The position numbers were made by a program, and so were the translations under genes. The notes under the pieces were generated by a model. That model worked only from the letters and a program-made list of their open reading frames with translations, did not search any database and was not told where the DNA came from. DNA of 64,000 nt, from NCBI GenBank assembly GCA_018267365.1, contig JAFDYQ010000003.1, positions 62,001-126,000 on the forward strand. Reading direction: 5' to 3'. This DNA is from Bacteroidota bacterium. Its GTDB lineage: Bacteria > Bacteroidota > Bacteroidia > Chitinophagales > LD1. How positions within the stretch are numbered: position 1 is the stretch's first letter; each line of letters opens with the position of its first letter. Shown here one piece after another: positions 33,824-43,187 of this stretch.

Positions 33824-33915
33824 ACCTTATCTTTACATCGATATATAACGACGAAATATACCTGCATGGATTTTGTGAGTAAATCAATTTATAAGCATTT
33901 TACACTTTTATCATC

Positions 33916-34641
33916 ATGAACGGCAGGTCGCGATATACTATACTTTTTGTGCTTTGCTATAGTATGATGATGACTTGTGCGGGGCAAACAGCCAAAGAAC
34001 TTTTTGAAAGCGGTAATGCCAAGGCTCAGACGCATGACTACCAGGGATCCATAGCCGACCTGGATAAAGTGATCAAGATGGAACCACACTGGGCAAAAGC
34101 ATATTACAACAGAGGCAATGCAAAATCTGCCCTTCATGAGTATGAAGATGCTGTCAAGGATTATAGCTCAGCTATAGCGTACGATACGACCTACAAAGAA
34201 GCATACTATAACAGGGGAAATACATTGGTCAAACTACAACGCTATGACTCTGCCATAGCTGACTATAGCAGGACTATAGCCCTGGACCCGGTTTTCAGCA
34301 GAGGATACTATAGCCGGGGTACTACTTATGGAGATATCAAAAAATACCGGGAGGCGCTCATGGACCTCGATGTCGCCATCATGCTGGATACTTCCTATCC
34401 CCGCGCTTATCTCAATAGAGGCACAGTACTGGCCAAGATGCACCGCTTTGCAGATGCCAAGACTGACCTCGACCGCGTACTAGGTGCTGAGCCTAAAAAT
34501 GATCGGGCCTATCTGATCCGGGCTATGGCCGAGGCAGGACTGGAGGAGTCTGACGCGGCTTGCGCGGACTTTCATCAGGCAAAGCTGCGCGGTAACAAAG
34601 AAGCTGAGGAGTATATCAAGAGTTATTGTGAGGGGAAATAA
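33916..34641 (+). CDS. Secreted TPR protein
   Basis: 241 residues. A signal peptide covers about 1-23 (YTILFVLCYSMMMTCAGQ); whether the Cys at 22 (MTCAG) is lipidated is unclear. Five or six TPR units in a row follow, e.g. AKAYYNRGNAKSALHEYEDA, EAYYNRGNTLVKLQRYDSA, RGYYSRGTTYGDIKKYREA, PRAYLNRGTVLAKMHRFADA. TPR arrays bind peptides or proteins; no enzyme domain is present. The 3-prime end overlaps the terminator of the convergent tRNA gene. Confidence 0.9.
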   Translation: MNGRSRYTILFVLCYSMMMTCAGQTAKELFESGNAKAQTHDYQGSIADLDKVIKMEPHWAKAYYNRGNAKSALHEYEDAVKDYSSAIAYDTTYKEAYYNRGNTLVKLQRYDSAIADYSRTIALDPVFSRGYYSRGTTYGDIKKYREALMDLDVAIMLDTSYPRAYLNRGTVLAKMHRFADAKTDLDRVLGAEPKNDRAYLIRAMAEAGLEESDAACADFHQAKLRGNKEAEEYIKSYCEGK

Positions 34642-34664
34642 AAAAAGCTCCCCTCCGGGAGCTT

Positions 34665-34665
<1 letters not shown>
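34641..34665 (-). terminator. Terminator of the tRNA-Ala gene
   Basis: On the minus strand AAAGCTCCC-GGAG-GGGAGCTTT followed by more T. The stem begins at the last base of the encoded CCA end and runs into the TPR stop codon. Confidence 0.85.
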
Positions 34666-34741
<76 letters not shown>

Positions 34742-34749
34742 AAGTGGTG

Positions 34750-34780
34750 CAAATCTAATCGTTCTAATGATTTATGCAAA
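34750..34780 (-). promoter_or_regulatory. Promoter of the tRNA-Ala gene
   Basis: On the minus strand TTTG (34780-34777), 19 bp, TAGATTTG (34757-34750): a perfect match to the Bacteroidota consensus. Confidence 0.85.
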
Positions 34781-34815
34781 CTGGCTACCACATTTATTCC
34801 ATCACTGACGGCCTA

Positions 34816-36423
34816 CTAGCCTATAGACGCCATGGACCGGCGCGGCGCTGAAGCGGGCAGGGTAAAATAAAATGTAGCGCCTTCGCCTTTGACTGCTTGA
34901 GCCCATACCTCTCCATGATGCCGCTGTATTATACTTTTGACTGTGGCCAGGCCTATACCCGTGCCTTCAAATTCAAAGTCAGAGTGCATGCGTTTGAATA
35001 CGCTGAATAGTTTGTCTGCGTTTCTCATATCAAAGCCCGCACCATTATCCTTCACGTGGTAGATTACCTTATCATCTTTCACCACTGCTCCTATCCTGAT
35101 CTCAGGATGCTCCTTTTTGGAAGAGTACTTGGCCGCATTTCCTATGAGGTTAAACAAAACCTGACGGATCAGCTGGCAGTCTGCATACGTATCGGGGAGT
35201 TCTTCTATCACATATCCCGGTCTGAATTGCGGCAGGCTAAAGGATACTTCGTCTATTGTTTCTTGTACCAAAGATTTCATATTCACACGTTCCTGACGGC
35301 ACGCTTCATTGCCTAGCCTGGCGAAATCAAGCAGTTCCTTGATCAGCCGGCTCATGCGGCTGGTGCTATTGGTTAGTATATTGAGCATTTCCTTTCCTTC
35401 TTCATCCAATTTGTCAGCATACTGCCCCCTTAGGATCATAGCTATACTGCTGATGATACGCAGAGGGGCCTGGAGGTCATGAGAAACGGTGTAGCCAAAG
35501 GACTCCAGCTGAGCATTTGCATCTGCGAGGGATGCTGTTCTCTCCTTTACTTTCTGCTCCAGTGATTCATTTAGTACTTTGATTTCGGCCTCCGCGTTTT
35601 TGCGCTCCGTGATATCTATAATACTGCCGCGGATCAGCTTTTTGCCTTGGGTAATGATGCTGTTTAAGCGTACCTCGCATAGTATGGTATTCTTTTCTGC
35701 ATCACAAAAAAGCCATTCAAATACCGGTTTCTGCCCTTCCAAAGCCAGCTTTATGAGTTCCTCGGCTTTCTGGGAGGATAGTGTGCCATCCGGCTGCAGT
35801 GCAGGACTCAGCGTAGCCGGCGTCTGTGTGAGAAAATCTGTGCCTGTATATTTCAGCAGGTGAATGGCTGTAGCATTATAGTCACATATGAATCCGGAGT
35901 CCACATCCATTACGAGTATAGCCTCATGTGCATTATCAAAAAATTGGCGGAATAGTGTCTCGCTTTCCATCAGTGCTTTTTGCGTACGCTTTTCCTTACT
36001 GATATCGCGAGTCACACCATTGATCTGCACCAGATGACCGGCTGTGCTGTATACCGGTGTGAATTTGGTTTCCAGCCATTTGATCTCATTATTTACAGCT
36101 ATGCGATAGTGTCTCTTTATTGTCTTGCCTTCTGCAAAGTCTTCGGGCTGTAAGTCCAGTATCTTATAGTCGGATGGTACGATGTATTGCTGCCAGAAGT
36201 TGATGTTTTTAATAAGGTTTTCAGGAGTATCGCCAAAGACCTCATTACATGCTGCAGAAATGTAAACTAGTCTGGCACTCTGCACATCAGCAGACCAGAT
36301 CACTTCATCCAGACTATCCATAAAAGTCTTATGACTCTGACGGATGTGATTGAGCTGTGCCTTACTTATCTTGAGTTTGTCTTTCAGGCTTATCGATTTG
36401 AATGGCGACGATTTATCTCTCAT
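34816..36423 (-). CDS. PAS-domain hybrid-free sensor histidine kinase
   Basis: 535 residues, no membrane helix. Two PAS domains (about 33-145 and 152-275; each ends with a GxxxDITERK/DISKEK-type PAC sequence), a coiled linker (LNESLEQKVKERTASLADAN), HisKA with phospho-acceptor His315 (YTVSHDLQAPLR) and the ATPase domain (LIGNAAKYS, DNGAGFDM, GTGIGLATVKSI). The arrangement is that of bacteriophytochrome-like soluble kinases. No response regulator lies beside it, so the partner is unknown. Confidence 0.94.
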   Translation of the reverse strand: MRDKSSPFKSISLKDKLKISKAQLNHIRQSHKTFMDSLDEVIWSADVQSARLVYISAACNEVFGDTPENLIKNINFWQQYIVPSDYKILDLQPEDFAEGKTIKRHYRIAVNNEIKWLETKFTPVYSTAGHLVQINGVTRDISKEKRTQKALMESETLFRQFFDNAHEAILVMDVDSGFICDYNATAIHLLKYTGTDFLTQTPATLSPALQPDGTLSSQKAEELIKLALEGQKPVFEWLFCDAEKNTILCEVRLNSIITQGKKLIRGSIIDITERKNAEAEIKVLNESLEQKVKERTASLADANAQLESFGYTVSHDLQAPLRIISSIAMILRGQYADKLDEEGKEMLNILTNSTSRMSRLIKELLDFARLGNEACRQERVNMKSLVQETIDEVSFSLPQFRPGYVIEELPDTYADCQLIRQVLFNLIGNAAKYSSKKEHPEIRIGAVVKDDKVIYHVKDNGAGFDMRNADKLFSVFKRMHSDFEFEGTGIGLATVKSIIQRHHGEVWAQAVKGEGATFYFTLPASAPRRSMASIG

Positions 36424-36727
36424 TAGTTGTGATTTGCAGCCGCAAGGTTTGCTTTTAAGCTATCAATGCCTCTGACGTTAGTTTTCCTGCAAACTGTATT
36501 TTCTCACAAAAGCATATGACAAAAATCAGTTTCAGAATAGGACTTTTTATAAATCAATGTTTTAGATGAAGGCTCAAACCCTTGTATTGTGTGGGTTTGA
36601 TAGGCGGCCAGATAGCGATAGGCGGCTGGCAGCCTGATGTGGATAAGCAAAAGTCATAGTACAAGATGATTGTTGTTATAAAACGGAATGCATTTTACTT
36701 GCAGTTTAGAGACACAATTCCGCGACA
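36424..36727. other. Gap between divergent kinase and XRE genes
   Basis: 304 bp without a gene. It holds a hairpin (CAAACCC 36575-36581 with GGGTTTG 36593-36599), then GATAGGCGGC twice (36599-36608 and 36619-36628) with GATAGC between. No full-consensus promoter was found on either strand. The short repeats may be binding sites for the XRE protein, but nothing proves it. Confidence 0.5.
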
Positions 36728-36955
36728 TTGAGCAAAGAACTCTTCATAAAGCAGGTAGGCGAACGCATCCGGGAGGTGCGGAAAGAAAAGAAGTTGTCTC
36801 TGGGCAAGATGTCTCTGCTGAGTGATATCAAAAAGTCCAATCTCTCGCGTATAGAGTCGGGCAAAACCAACATCACGCTCGGCACGCTCTACACCATCAG
36901 TCAGGTACTCAAAGTGCCTGTATCGGAGTTTTTTATAGGTGTAGGCATAGAGTGA
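36728..36955 (+). CDS. XRE-family transcriptional regulator
   Basis: 75 residues; the start is TTG, no in-frame ATG exists upstream of the domain. The whole protein is one helix-turn-helix domain: GERIREVRKEKKLSLGKMSL, then SDIKKSNLSRIESGKTNITL, ending with VPVSEFFIGVGIE. The last 55 bp lie on the opposite strand of the lpxB end, so the two convergent genes overlap. No target is visible nearby except the repeats in its own upstream region. Confidence 0.87.
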   Translation: MSKELFIKQVGERIREVRKEKKLSLGKMSLLSDIKKSNLSRIESGKTNITLGTLYTISQVLKVPVSEFFIGVGIE

Positions 36956-38064
36956 TCGGTGAGATAGGTGTACATCAGCCGGGCCGCGCGCTGGGACGCT
37001 CCGGTAGATCCCAGTAGTACTTTCACCTCATTGTATTCCTTTAGCATTCTGTTGCGATTACCGGTATCTAGTAGCCTATTGACTTCTGGTACAAGACGCG
37101 CTTCGGTTACATCATCCTGTATCAGCTCAGTGACCACCGGTTTATCCGCTATCAGGTTTACGATGCAGATGTATTTGATGCCCTTGACCAGCTGACGGGC
37201 TATGTAGTATGATAGCGCCCCTGACTTATAGCAGATCACTTCAGGTATATCATGGAGAGCAGTCTCAAGTGTAGCGGTACCTGAGGTGACTATCGCTGCC
37301 TCTGAGTCGCGCAGCAAACCGTAGGTATCATCCCAGCGGATCTCGCAGCGTGCCGTGCCGATCATGTTTTGATAGAAGTCTCTGCCTACACCACTGATGC
37401 CCGCTACCACAAAGCGATACTGCGGAAAGTGAGGTATGACAGTCAGGTATTCCGGTAGGAGCTTGCTGATTTCCTGTTTGCGACTGCCGGGGAGGAGCGC
37501 GATTATCTTGCTTTCATTCTGCCTCGGCGCTTCCGTCGTCTGTGGTCTGTGGTCCGTGGTCTTTGCTAACTCGTCTAACAACGGATGCCCTACAAAGTCT
37601 ACCTCCACACCATGCTTCGCATAAAACTCCTTCTCAAAGGGAAAGATGACAAACATGCGATCTACGTATTGTTTGACCTTCTTGACACGGCCCTCCTTCC
37701 AGGCCCATAGTTGGGGAGAGATATAATAGAATAGCTTAAACCCATGCTCTTTGATAAAAGGGAACAAGCGGAAGTTGAAACCGGGATAGTCTATCAGGAT
37801 CACTACATCAGGATGGTATGCTAGTATGTCCTTCTTACAGAAACTAATATTGCCGAGAATAGTAGGCAAGTGCTTCACTACTTCTACGAAACCCATAAAT
37901 GCCAGATCCCTGATGTGCTTCACTACGTGGCCACCTGCTGCAGCCATACGATCACCACCCCAGCAGCGGATATCTGCATCGGGATCCTCAGCGCGGAGCG
38001 CTTTGATCAGGTTTGAGCCGTGCAGGTCACCAGATGCTTCACCTGCTATGATGTAGTATTTCAC
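36901..38064 (-). CDS. lpxB: Lipid-A-disaccharide synthase
   Basis: 387 residues. The N-terminus MKYYIIAGEASGDLHGSNLI and YISPQLWAWKEGRVKKVKQY are diagnostic, as is LLPGSRKQEISKLLPEYL. The enzyme is a GT19 that joins UDP-diacylglucosamine and lipid X to form the lipid A disaccharide on the inner membrane. The last 15 residues or so (SMPTPIKNSDTGTLST) go beyond the usual end and are antisense to the XRE gene. It follows a small membrane-protein gene after 28 nt, in a surE-orf-lpxB transcript. Confidence 0.96.
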   Translation of the reverse strand: MKYYIIAGEASGDLHGSNLIKALRAEDPDADIRCWGGDRMAAAGGHVVKHIRDLAFMGFVEVVKHLPTILGNISFCKKDILAYHPDVVILIDYPGFNFRLFPFIKEHGFKLFYYISPQLWAWKEGRVKKVKQYVDRMFVIFPFEKEFYAKHGVEVDFVGHPLLDELAKTTDHRPQTTEAPRQNESKIIALLPGSRKQEISKLLPEYLTVIPHFPQYRFVVAGISGVGRDFYQNMIGTARCEIRWDDTYGLLRDSEAAIVTSGTATLETALHDIPEVICYKSGALSYYIARQLVKGIKYICIVNLIADKPVVTELIQDDVTEARLVPEVNRLLDTGNRNRMLKEYNEVKVLLGSTGASQRAARLMYTYLTDHSMPTPIKNSDTGTLST

Positions 38065-38092
38065 GGGACGAAAGATAGCGTTATTTGCCCTC

Positions 38093-38455
38093 TCAGAGGA
38101 ACCAGCTACGAATGATACCGGCTATGACCGGTAGCGATATAAGGATAGTAGCAAAGATCACTCCCCGGGCTACATTGAAGTAGTCTTTGTTTAAGAAGAG
38201 ATAGAAGACCCCAAGATTCAGCACGCATCCCACACTCATATATCTGATCAGCAGGGCAATATCGCGCATAGAGTGGATCATCTGACTGAGGGTCACTATA
38301 TCAGGCTTCCCTTCACCAAAGAAATGCGAACCTACAGAGATCAGATAAACTACTAGTATGCCGGAAAAAGGGACCACCAAACCAAGCAAAAGACCGATCC
38401 ATGTGCGGTCCCATTTATATATAGTCGGATGTGGTGCCAGTACTTTATCAAACAT
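38093..38455 (-). CDS. Small membrane protein in the surE-lpxB cluster
   Basis: 120 residues from the ATG at 38455 (MFDKVLAPHPTIYKWDRTWI), 10 nt after the surE stop codon; another ATG at 38485 would overlap surE and is less likely. Four helices: about 20-42, 60-66 (weak), 72-92 and 98-118. No family is recognised. Its position between surE and lpxB suggests an envelope role, but that is context only. Confidence 0.75.
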   Translation of the reverse strand: MFDKVLAPHPTIYKWDRTWIGLLLGLVVPFSGILVVYLISVGSHFFGEGKPDIVTLSQMIHSMRDIALLIRYMSVGCVLNLGVFYLFLNKDYFNVARGVIFATILISLPVIAGIIRSWFL

Positions 38456-38465
38456 AATTTTCGAT

Positions 38466-39233
38466 TTATAGCGTCCAGTTTGCATTGAGATGTGCTATGC
38501 CGTGGTGAGCGGTCAGGTCATATTGTACCGGTACGATGCTCACATAGCCATTGGCCAGGGCCCACTCATCGGTATCTGAGCCATGATCATGGTTTACAAA
38601 GTTGCCGGACAGCCAGTAGTAGTTTCTGCCATACGGGTCCTGCCTTTCTATAAATTCCTCTTCCCACTTGGCTACTGCCTGGCGGCAGATCTTCACACCT
38701 TGTATGCGGCCCAGCGGGAGCTGTGGTATGTTCACGTTCAGCAGCGTAGCTTTAGGCAGACCGTTGGCCAGGATCTGCTGGCTCACCAGGCGGGCATAGT
38801 GTGCTGCTGCGGAGAAGTCTGCCTCATGCCTGTAGTCGCACAGAGAGAAACCTACAGACGGGATGCCCTCCAGACAGGCCTCCACAGCTGCCGACATGGT
38901 ACCGGAGTAGAGTACATTGATGGAGGAGTTGGACCCGTGATTGATGCCCGATACGCAGAGATCAGGATGGCGGTGCATCACTTTGTCTACAGCGATCTTG
39001 ACACAGTCTGCGGGTGTGCCTGAGCAGTGGTAGGAGGGAATACCATCGAACATATCTACCTTGTGCAGGCGCAGAGGTTTATTGATCGTGATGGCGTGGC
39101 CCATGCCGGACTGCGGGGAGTCCGGCGCTACGACTACTACATCGCCCAGCGGGCGTACAGCCTCTACCAGCGCGCGGATGCCCGGCGCAGTGATGCCATC
39201 ATCATTGACTACGAGTATGAGTGGTTTTGACAT
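38466..39233 (-). CDS. surE: 5'/3'-nucleotidase SurE
   Basis: 255 residues. The start LILVVNDDGITAPGIRALVE has the metal-binding Asp-Asp pair, and CSGTPADCVKIAVDKVM, VSGINHGSNSSINVLYSGTM and FSLCDY are all SurE signatures. SurE removes phosphate from nucleoside 5' and 3' monophosphates and short polyphosphate. First gene of a leftward transcript with the small membrane protein and lpxB. Confidence 0.96.
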   Translation of the reverse strand: MSKPLILVVNDDGITAPGIRALVEAVRPLGDVVVVAPDSPQSGMGHAITINKPLRLHKVDMFDGIPSYHCSGTPADCVKIAVDKVMHRHPDLCVSGINHGSNSSINVLYSGTMSAAVEACLEGIPSVGFSLCDYRHEADFSAAAHYARLVSQQILANGLPKATLLNVNIPQLPLGRIQGVKICRQAVAKWEEEFIERQDPYGRNYYWLSGNFVNHDHGSDTDEWALANGYVSIVPVQYDLTAHHGIAHLNANWTL

Positions 39234-39288
39234 TGCTGTGCGAAGTAACCAATATTTGGTGAGGACAGACAGGTCTATTATCCACCAT

Positions 39289-39320
39289 AAAAAAGGTCCG
39301 CAGAGAGGCGGACCTTTTTT
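39289..39320 (-). terminator. Bidirectional-looking terminator after the DUF1761 gene
   Basis: AAAAAAGGTCCGC pairs with GCGGACCTTTTTT around a 6-nt loop, perfect over 13 bp. It lies 17 bp after the DUF1761 stop codon. Confidence 0.88.
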
Positions 39321-39336
39321 ATATAGCTGAAGCTGT

Positions 39337-39879
39337 CTACAGTGCCGCGTGATAAGGGAAGAAGTGACAAATGATAGCTCCCATGATAGCCAGGCACACG
39401 ATCCAATAGCCGGCGTTGATCAGGATGTACTTCCAGCTCTTGCGCTCAAACATAGCACCGGTAGCTATGATGGGCAATATGGTCATGATACCGAGAATAG
39501 TGCCATGCAGAGCACCATGCCTGAATGTACGGAAGTTAGTACCATAATGATCCATAATATATTTGACGTGTCCGTATAGTTCAGAAGACTTATCTGCCAT
39601 AGCTGGATTCGGGTGTGTGTGATCCATGATCATACCGAAGAGGGCAAACTGGTGTATCACCATACTGGTCATAGAGGCAGCTAGCACGAAACTAAGCAGC
39701 AGGGACAGACCGAATACCAGCGGCATATTAATACCTTTAGCACTCTCTGGAGTGAGACCCGCGCCATTCATCCAGGCGGTGCCAAAGACTTTAGGATTGT
39801 ACCAGACGAAACCAACGATGGTAGGGACCAGTGCAGCTATAGCCAGTGTAGCCGGTCCGGGGAGTGTGAAATTGAGCAT
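39337..39879 (-). CDS. DUF1761 membrane protein
   Basis: 180 residues from the ATG at 39879. A longer open frame from 39915 exists but its first codons carry the promoter, so the shorter start is right. Four helices; the first ends in VPTIVGFVWYNPKVFGTAWM, the DUF1761 hallmark. Function of the family is not known. It is a single-gene transcript between its own promoter and terminator. Confidence 0.88.
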   Translation of the reverse strand: MLNFTLPGPATLAIAALVPTIVGFVWYNPKVFGTAWMNGAGLTPESAKGINMPLVFGLSLLLSFVLAASMTSMVIHQFALFGMIMDHTHPNPAMADKSSELYGHVKYIMDHYGTNFRTFRHGALHGTILGIMTILPIIATGAMFERKSWKYILINAGYWIVCLAIMGAIICHFFPYHAAL

Positions 39880-39900
39880 ACTTGTGAGTTTTGGTTTACT

Positions 39901-39931
39901 CAAATGTACGCTCATATATGGCTAAACCAAA
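39901..39931 (-). promoter_or_regulatory. Promoter of the DUF1761 gene
   Basis: On the minus strand TTTG (39931-39928), 19 bp, TACATTTG (39908-39901), a perfect match. It fixes the start of the gene at 39879. Confidence 0.82.
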
Positions 39932-39948
39932 TTTATCTATCCACCGGT

Positions 39949-40497
39949 CTATCGCTGGGCGTACTGCTTACGCTTCAGGTCGTCCAGAGACTTTTGCAGC
40001 ATAGCTGTCTGTGACGAGGTGCACCTTTTGGAAGAGATCATATACTCTATCACCATCTTCTTCATCTCGGTATCTTCATCCAGAAAGGTGCTGTGATCCA
40101 GCACAAAGGCTATATCCTCGCGTATGTGGCCACTCATGCCCAGAAAGGACGGGATATTGTGCTCCAGCATAAAGCGCAGGAAGTGTAGCTCCGCATCTTG
40201 AGGTGCGGCGGTTATAGCCTTGCCCACATGGGTGCGAGAGCGGTCCAGCATCTTCAGCTTGCTCCACATGCCACTGATATAACTGATCTGCATGGCATCG
40301 CACATACCCAGATAGCACTCCTCCTGAGCGGTACGACCTGTACGAAGGTCGAGAGCGAGGGTAAATGAATCAAGAGCTGCGCGGCTTTTCACAGCTCGCA
40401 GAAATCCATCGCGAAGCTGAGAACGGGTCAGCGCCTGAGAGAATGATATACTGGTGAGAGCGAGAAGGATAGCTGAGAGTAAGAGTGTCTTTTTCAT
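39949..40497 (-). CDS. Secreted protein of unknown function
   Basis: 182 residues with a signal peptide (MKKTLLLSAILLALTSISFS, cut before QALTRS). The mature part is all-helical with some TPR-like spacing (AYLxxCDAMQISYISGM, TAAPQDAELHFLRFMLEHN) and three Cys residues. Not recognised further. No strong promoter or terminator of its own was seen; the dnaK terminator lies upstream of it at 40636-40666. Confidence 0.75.
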   Translation of the reverse strand: MKKTLLLSAILLALTSISFSQALTRSQLRDGFLRAVKSRAALDSFTLALDLRTGRTAQEECYLGMCDAMQISYISGMWSKLKMLDRSRTHVGKAITAAPQDAELHFLRFMLEHNIPSFLGMSGHIREDIAFVLDHSTFLDEDTEMKKMVIEYMISSKRCTSSQTAMLQKSLDDLKRKQYAQR

Positions 40498-40635
40498 AAG
40501 GCAGTGCTTTGAAAGTCAGTAAATAATCACACTGCCTGTAAGGCAAGTAACGTGCCTCTGAGTATACCGGACTGGATGGGGAAAGAATACGCCAATCCAT
40601 GCTAAAGTAAGCAACAAGAACGGGGGAATGTGGCT

Positions 40636-40666
40636 AAAAAAAATCCCCCCGGAAGGCCGGAGGGAT
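40636..40666 (-). terminator. Terminator of dnaK
   Basis: Minus strand ATCCCTCCGG-CCTT-CCGGGGGGAT followed by eight T residues; one non-standard pair in a 10-bp stem. It lies 125 bp after the dnaK stop codon. Confidence 0.8.
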
Positions 40667-40790
40667 CTGAAAATGTGCCAGTATCGTGAAATACATGGCA
40701 ACAAAGTCAACAGCGTCTTTATAAGAGGGACGCAGGGCGGGTGACGAGGGTAGAGGTTTTCACCTTTTCCCAAGTTTGACGCCCGGCGTC

Positions 40791-42719
40791 TTACTTGTTG
40801 TCCTTTACTTCTTCGTACTCTACATCGCTCACGTTGTTTTGAGCGCCGCCGTCGGTTTGCTGGCCATCACCCGGATTTGGTCCTTGTGCGCCGGCTTCGG
40901 CTTGGGCTTGTTGAGCCTTGTAGATGTCTTCAGAAGCTGCGTTCCAGGCTGTATTCAGGGCCTCAGATGCCGCATCGATCTTTGCCAGATCTTTCTCAGG
41001 CAAACCTAATGCATTTTTGAGTTCTGTTAAAGCATTTTCGATCGCAGTTTTCTTTTCAGCTGGTATTTTATCACCAAATTCTTTCAACTGCTTTTCTGTC
41101 TGGAATGCCAAACTGTCAGCCATGTTCACTTTTTCGGCCACTTCGCGAGCCTTTTTATCGGCATCCTCATTGGCCTTAGCCTCTGCTTTCATCTTTTCGA
41201 TCTCCTCTTTGCTCAGACCTGATGAAGCTTCTATACGTATAGTTTGTTCTTTACCAGTGCCTTTGTCCTTAGCAGAGACATGGATGATACCGTTACTGTC
41301 TATATCAAAGGTCACTTCGATCTGAGGAGTGCCCCTCATGGCAGGCGGTATGTCACCCAGGTGAAAGCGTCCGATGGTCTTGTTGTCCTTTGCCATAGAG
41401 CGCTCGCCCTGGAGGACGTGGATCTCTACCGATGGTTGATTGTCCTGAGCTGTGGTGAAGATCTGAGACTTCTTGGTAGGGATGGTGCTGTTCGCATCGA
41501 TCAGCTTGGTCATCACACCGCCGAGGGTCTCAAGGCCGAGGGAGAGAGGTGTCACGTCTACGAGGACGATGTCATCCTTTACCTCACCGCTGAGGATACC
41601 ACCCTGGATGGCTGCACCTACAGCTACTACTTCGTCAGGGTTCACACCCTTGTTAGGTTTGCGACCAAAGAACTTCTCCACGACTTCCTGGATCTTAGGT
41701 ATACGGGTCGAGCCGCCGACCAAGATTACATCATCTATCTGGCTCGCATTCAGTCCCGCGTCTTTCAGCGCCTGACGGCATGGCTCGAGGGTACGTTCGA
41801 CCAGTTTGTCGCAGAGTTGTTCAAATTTCGCACGTGTCAGTTTCTTTACGAGGTGCTTAGGCACGCCGTCTATCGCAGTGATATATGGCAGGTTGATCTC
41901 GGTCTCCTGAGATGAGGAGAGCTCGATCTTGGCCTTTTCGGCAGCCTCCTTCAGACGCTGGAGAGCCATAGGATCCTTGCGCAGGTCTACACGTTCCTCA
42001 GACTGGAATTCATTGGCCAGCCACTGCATGATCTCATTGTCAAAGTCATCACCACCGAGGTGAGTGTCACCGTTGGTAGACTTGACCTCAAACACGCCGT
42101 CGCCCATCTCGAGTACGGAGATATCAAAGGTACCACCACCGAGGTCATATACTGCTACCTTGATGTCCTTGTGCTGCTTGTCCAGGCCGTAGGCGAGGGC
42201 TGCTGCAGTAGGCTCATTGAGGATACGGCGTACATTGAGGCCGGCTATCTCGCCTGCTTCCTTGGTAGCCTGGCGCTGAGAGTCATTGAAGTAGGCAGGT
42301 ACGGTGATCACCGCGTCGGTCACAGTCTGGCCGAGGTAGTCTTCTGCCGTCTTCTTCATCTTCTGGAGAATAATAGCTGAGAGCTCCTGCGCGGTGTAGA
42401 GGCGGCCATCTATGTCCACACGTACTGTGTCGTTGTCGCCCTTTACCACTTTGTATGGTACGCGGGTGATCTCATTGCTGGCTGCAGAGAAGTTCATACC
42501 CATGAACCTCTTGATAGATTGTATAGTTTTAGTCGGGTTTGTGATGGCCTGGCGCTTGGCAGGGTCACCTACTTTGCGCTCACCATTATTGAGGAAGCCA
42601 ATGATAGATGGCGTAGTCCTCCTTCCTTCGTCATTGGCTATGACGATAGGGTCATTTCCTTCCATTACGGCCACACATGAGTTTGTGGTACCGAGGTCAA
42701 TTCCAATTACTTTTCCCAT
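40791..42719 (-). CDS. dnaK: Chaperone protein DnaK (Hsp70)
   Basis: 642 residues, full length. ATPase signatures [36 protein letters not shown] and [17 protein letters not shown] are intact; the substrate domain contains [13 protein letters not shown], and the C-terminus ends in the acidic [13 protein letters not shown]. It folds and refolds proteins in the cytoplasm with DnaJ and GrpE, which are not encoded here. The gene is alone, with a repeat-rich region in front. Confidence 0.97.
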   Translation of the reverse strand: MGKVIGIDLGTTNSCVAVMEGNDPIVIANDEGRRTTPSIIGFLNNGERKVGDPAKRQAITNPTKTIQSIKRFMGMNFSAASNEITRVPYKVVKGDNDTVRVDIDGRLYTAQELSAIILQKMKKTAEDYLGQTVTDAVITVPAYFNDSQRQATKEAGEIAGLNVRRILNEPTAAALAYGLDKQHKDIKVAVYDLGGGTFDISVLEMGDGVFEVKSTNGDTHLGGDDFDNEIMQWLANEFQSEERVDLRKDPMALQRLKEAAEKAKIELSSSQETEINLPYITAIDGVPKHLVKKLTRAKFEQLCDKLVERTLEPCRQALKDAGLNASQIDDVILVGGSTRIPKIQEVVEKFFGRKPNKGVNPDEVVAVGAAIQGGILSGEVKDDIVLVDVTPLSLGLETLGGVMTKLIDANSTIPTKKSQIFTTAQDNQPSVEIHVLQGERSMAKDNKTIGRFHLGDIPPAMRGTPQIEVTFDIDSNGIIHVSAKDKGTGKEQTIRIEASSGLSKEEIEKMKAEAKANEDADKKAREVAEKVNMADSLAFQTEKQLKEFGDKIPAEKKTAIENALTELKNALGLPEKDLAKIDAASEALNTAWNAASEDIYKAQQAQAEAGAQGPNPGDGQQTDGGAQNNVSDVEYEEVKDNK

Positions 42720-43130
42720 TGCTGTTGTTATTTTGGTTTGTTGTTTAATTTTAAAGGTCTCTTCCCCTTACTCAATGACTATGCCACGGCAAAATCCCCG
42801 CCATGATGGCAGGGAATGGAAGTTTTCCGACTGGAGAGGGTAAAAGGTGTCAGGTTGGTGCAGAAAATAATGGACAGGATGGCAGTCGGAGTTGTTTTTG
42901 AACCGGAGGGTGGATGGGGAACGCAAGTTTTTCGACTGATGTAGGACATTGTTCAGGAATTGATTTTGAACCGACAGGGCACTTATAATTGTCTTATATA
43001 CATTTAGTTATGTGTGAATTGTGATATTAAATAAAGTTTAAAGTATATTGAGCGGTCCGGACTTGAGGTTCGGCTAAGCAGGGGTCAGAATTGTTTTTGA
43101 ACCGGAGAAACCCGATCAGGAAATTGACCA
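42720..43130. repeat. dnaK upstream region with degenerate repeats
   Basis: No gene in about 470 bp. TTGTTTTTGAACCGGAG occurs at 42892-42908 and 43091-43107, with a variant TTGATTTTGAACCGACAG at 42960-42977. A second motif, GGGAATGGAAGTTTTCCGACTG, occurs at 42812-42833 and again with three changes at 42917-42938. The two motifs share a GTTTTxxGAxxxG core and alternate, so they may be one decayed repeat family. An AT-rich part (42985-43050) holds no gene. No consensus promoter for dnaK was found with certainty. Confidence 0.6.
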
Positions 43131-43164
43131 AAAAGATAAACCCTCTGTGCTGCGGAGGGTTTAT
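43131..43164 (-). terminator. Terminator of the DinB-like gene
   Basis: Minus strand ATAAACCCTC-CGCAGCACA-GAGGGTTTAT followed by CTTTTT; perfect 10-bp stem. Confidence 0.8.
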
Positions 43165-43187
43165 AGTACGATGTGATATGTCTGATA

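Noticed and set aside
36599..36628. CRISPR-like or tandem array
   Set aside because: Just two 10-bp copies; no CRISPR array or cas gene occurs anywhere in the window.
38583..39023. 146-codon open frame opposite surE
   Set aside because: Antisense shadow of a well-conserved gene; product looks random in composition.
40924..42380. Several open frames opposite dnaK
   Set aside because: Shadows of the biased codon use of dnaK, without starts or domains of their own.
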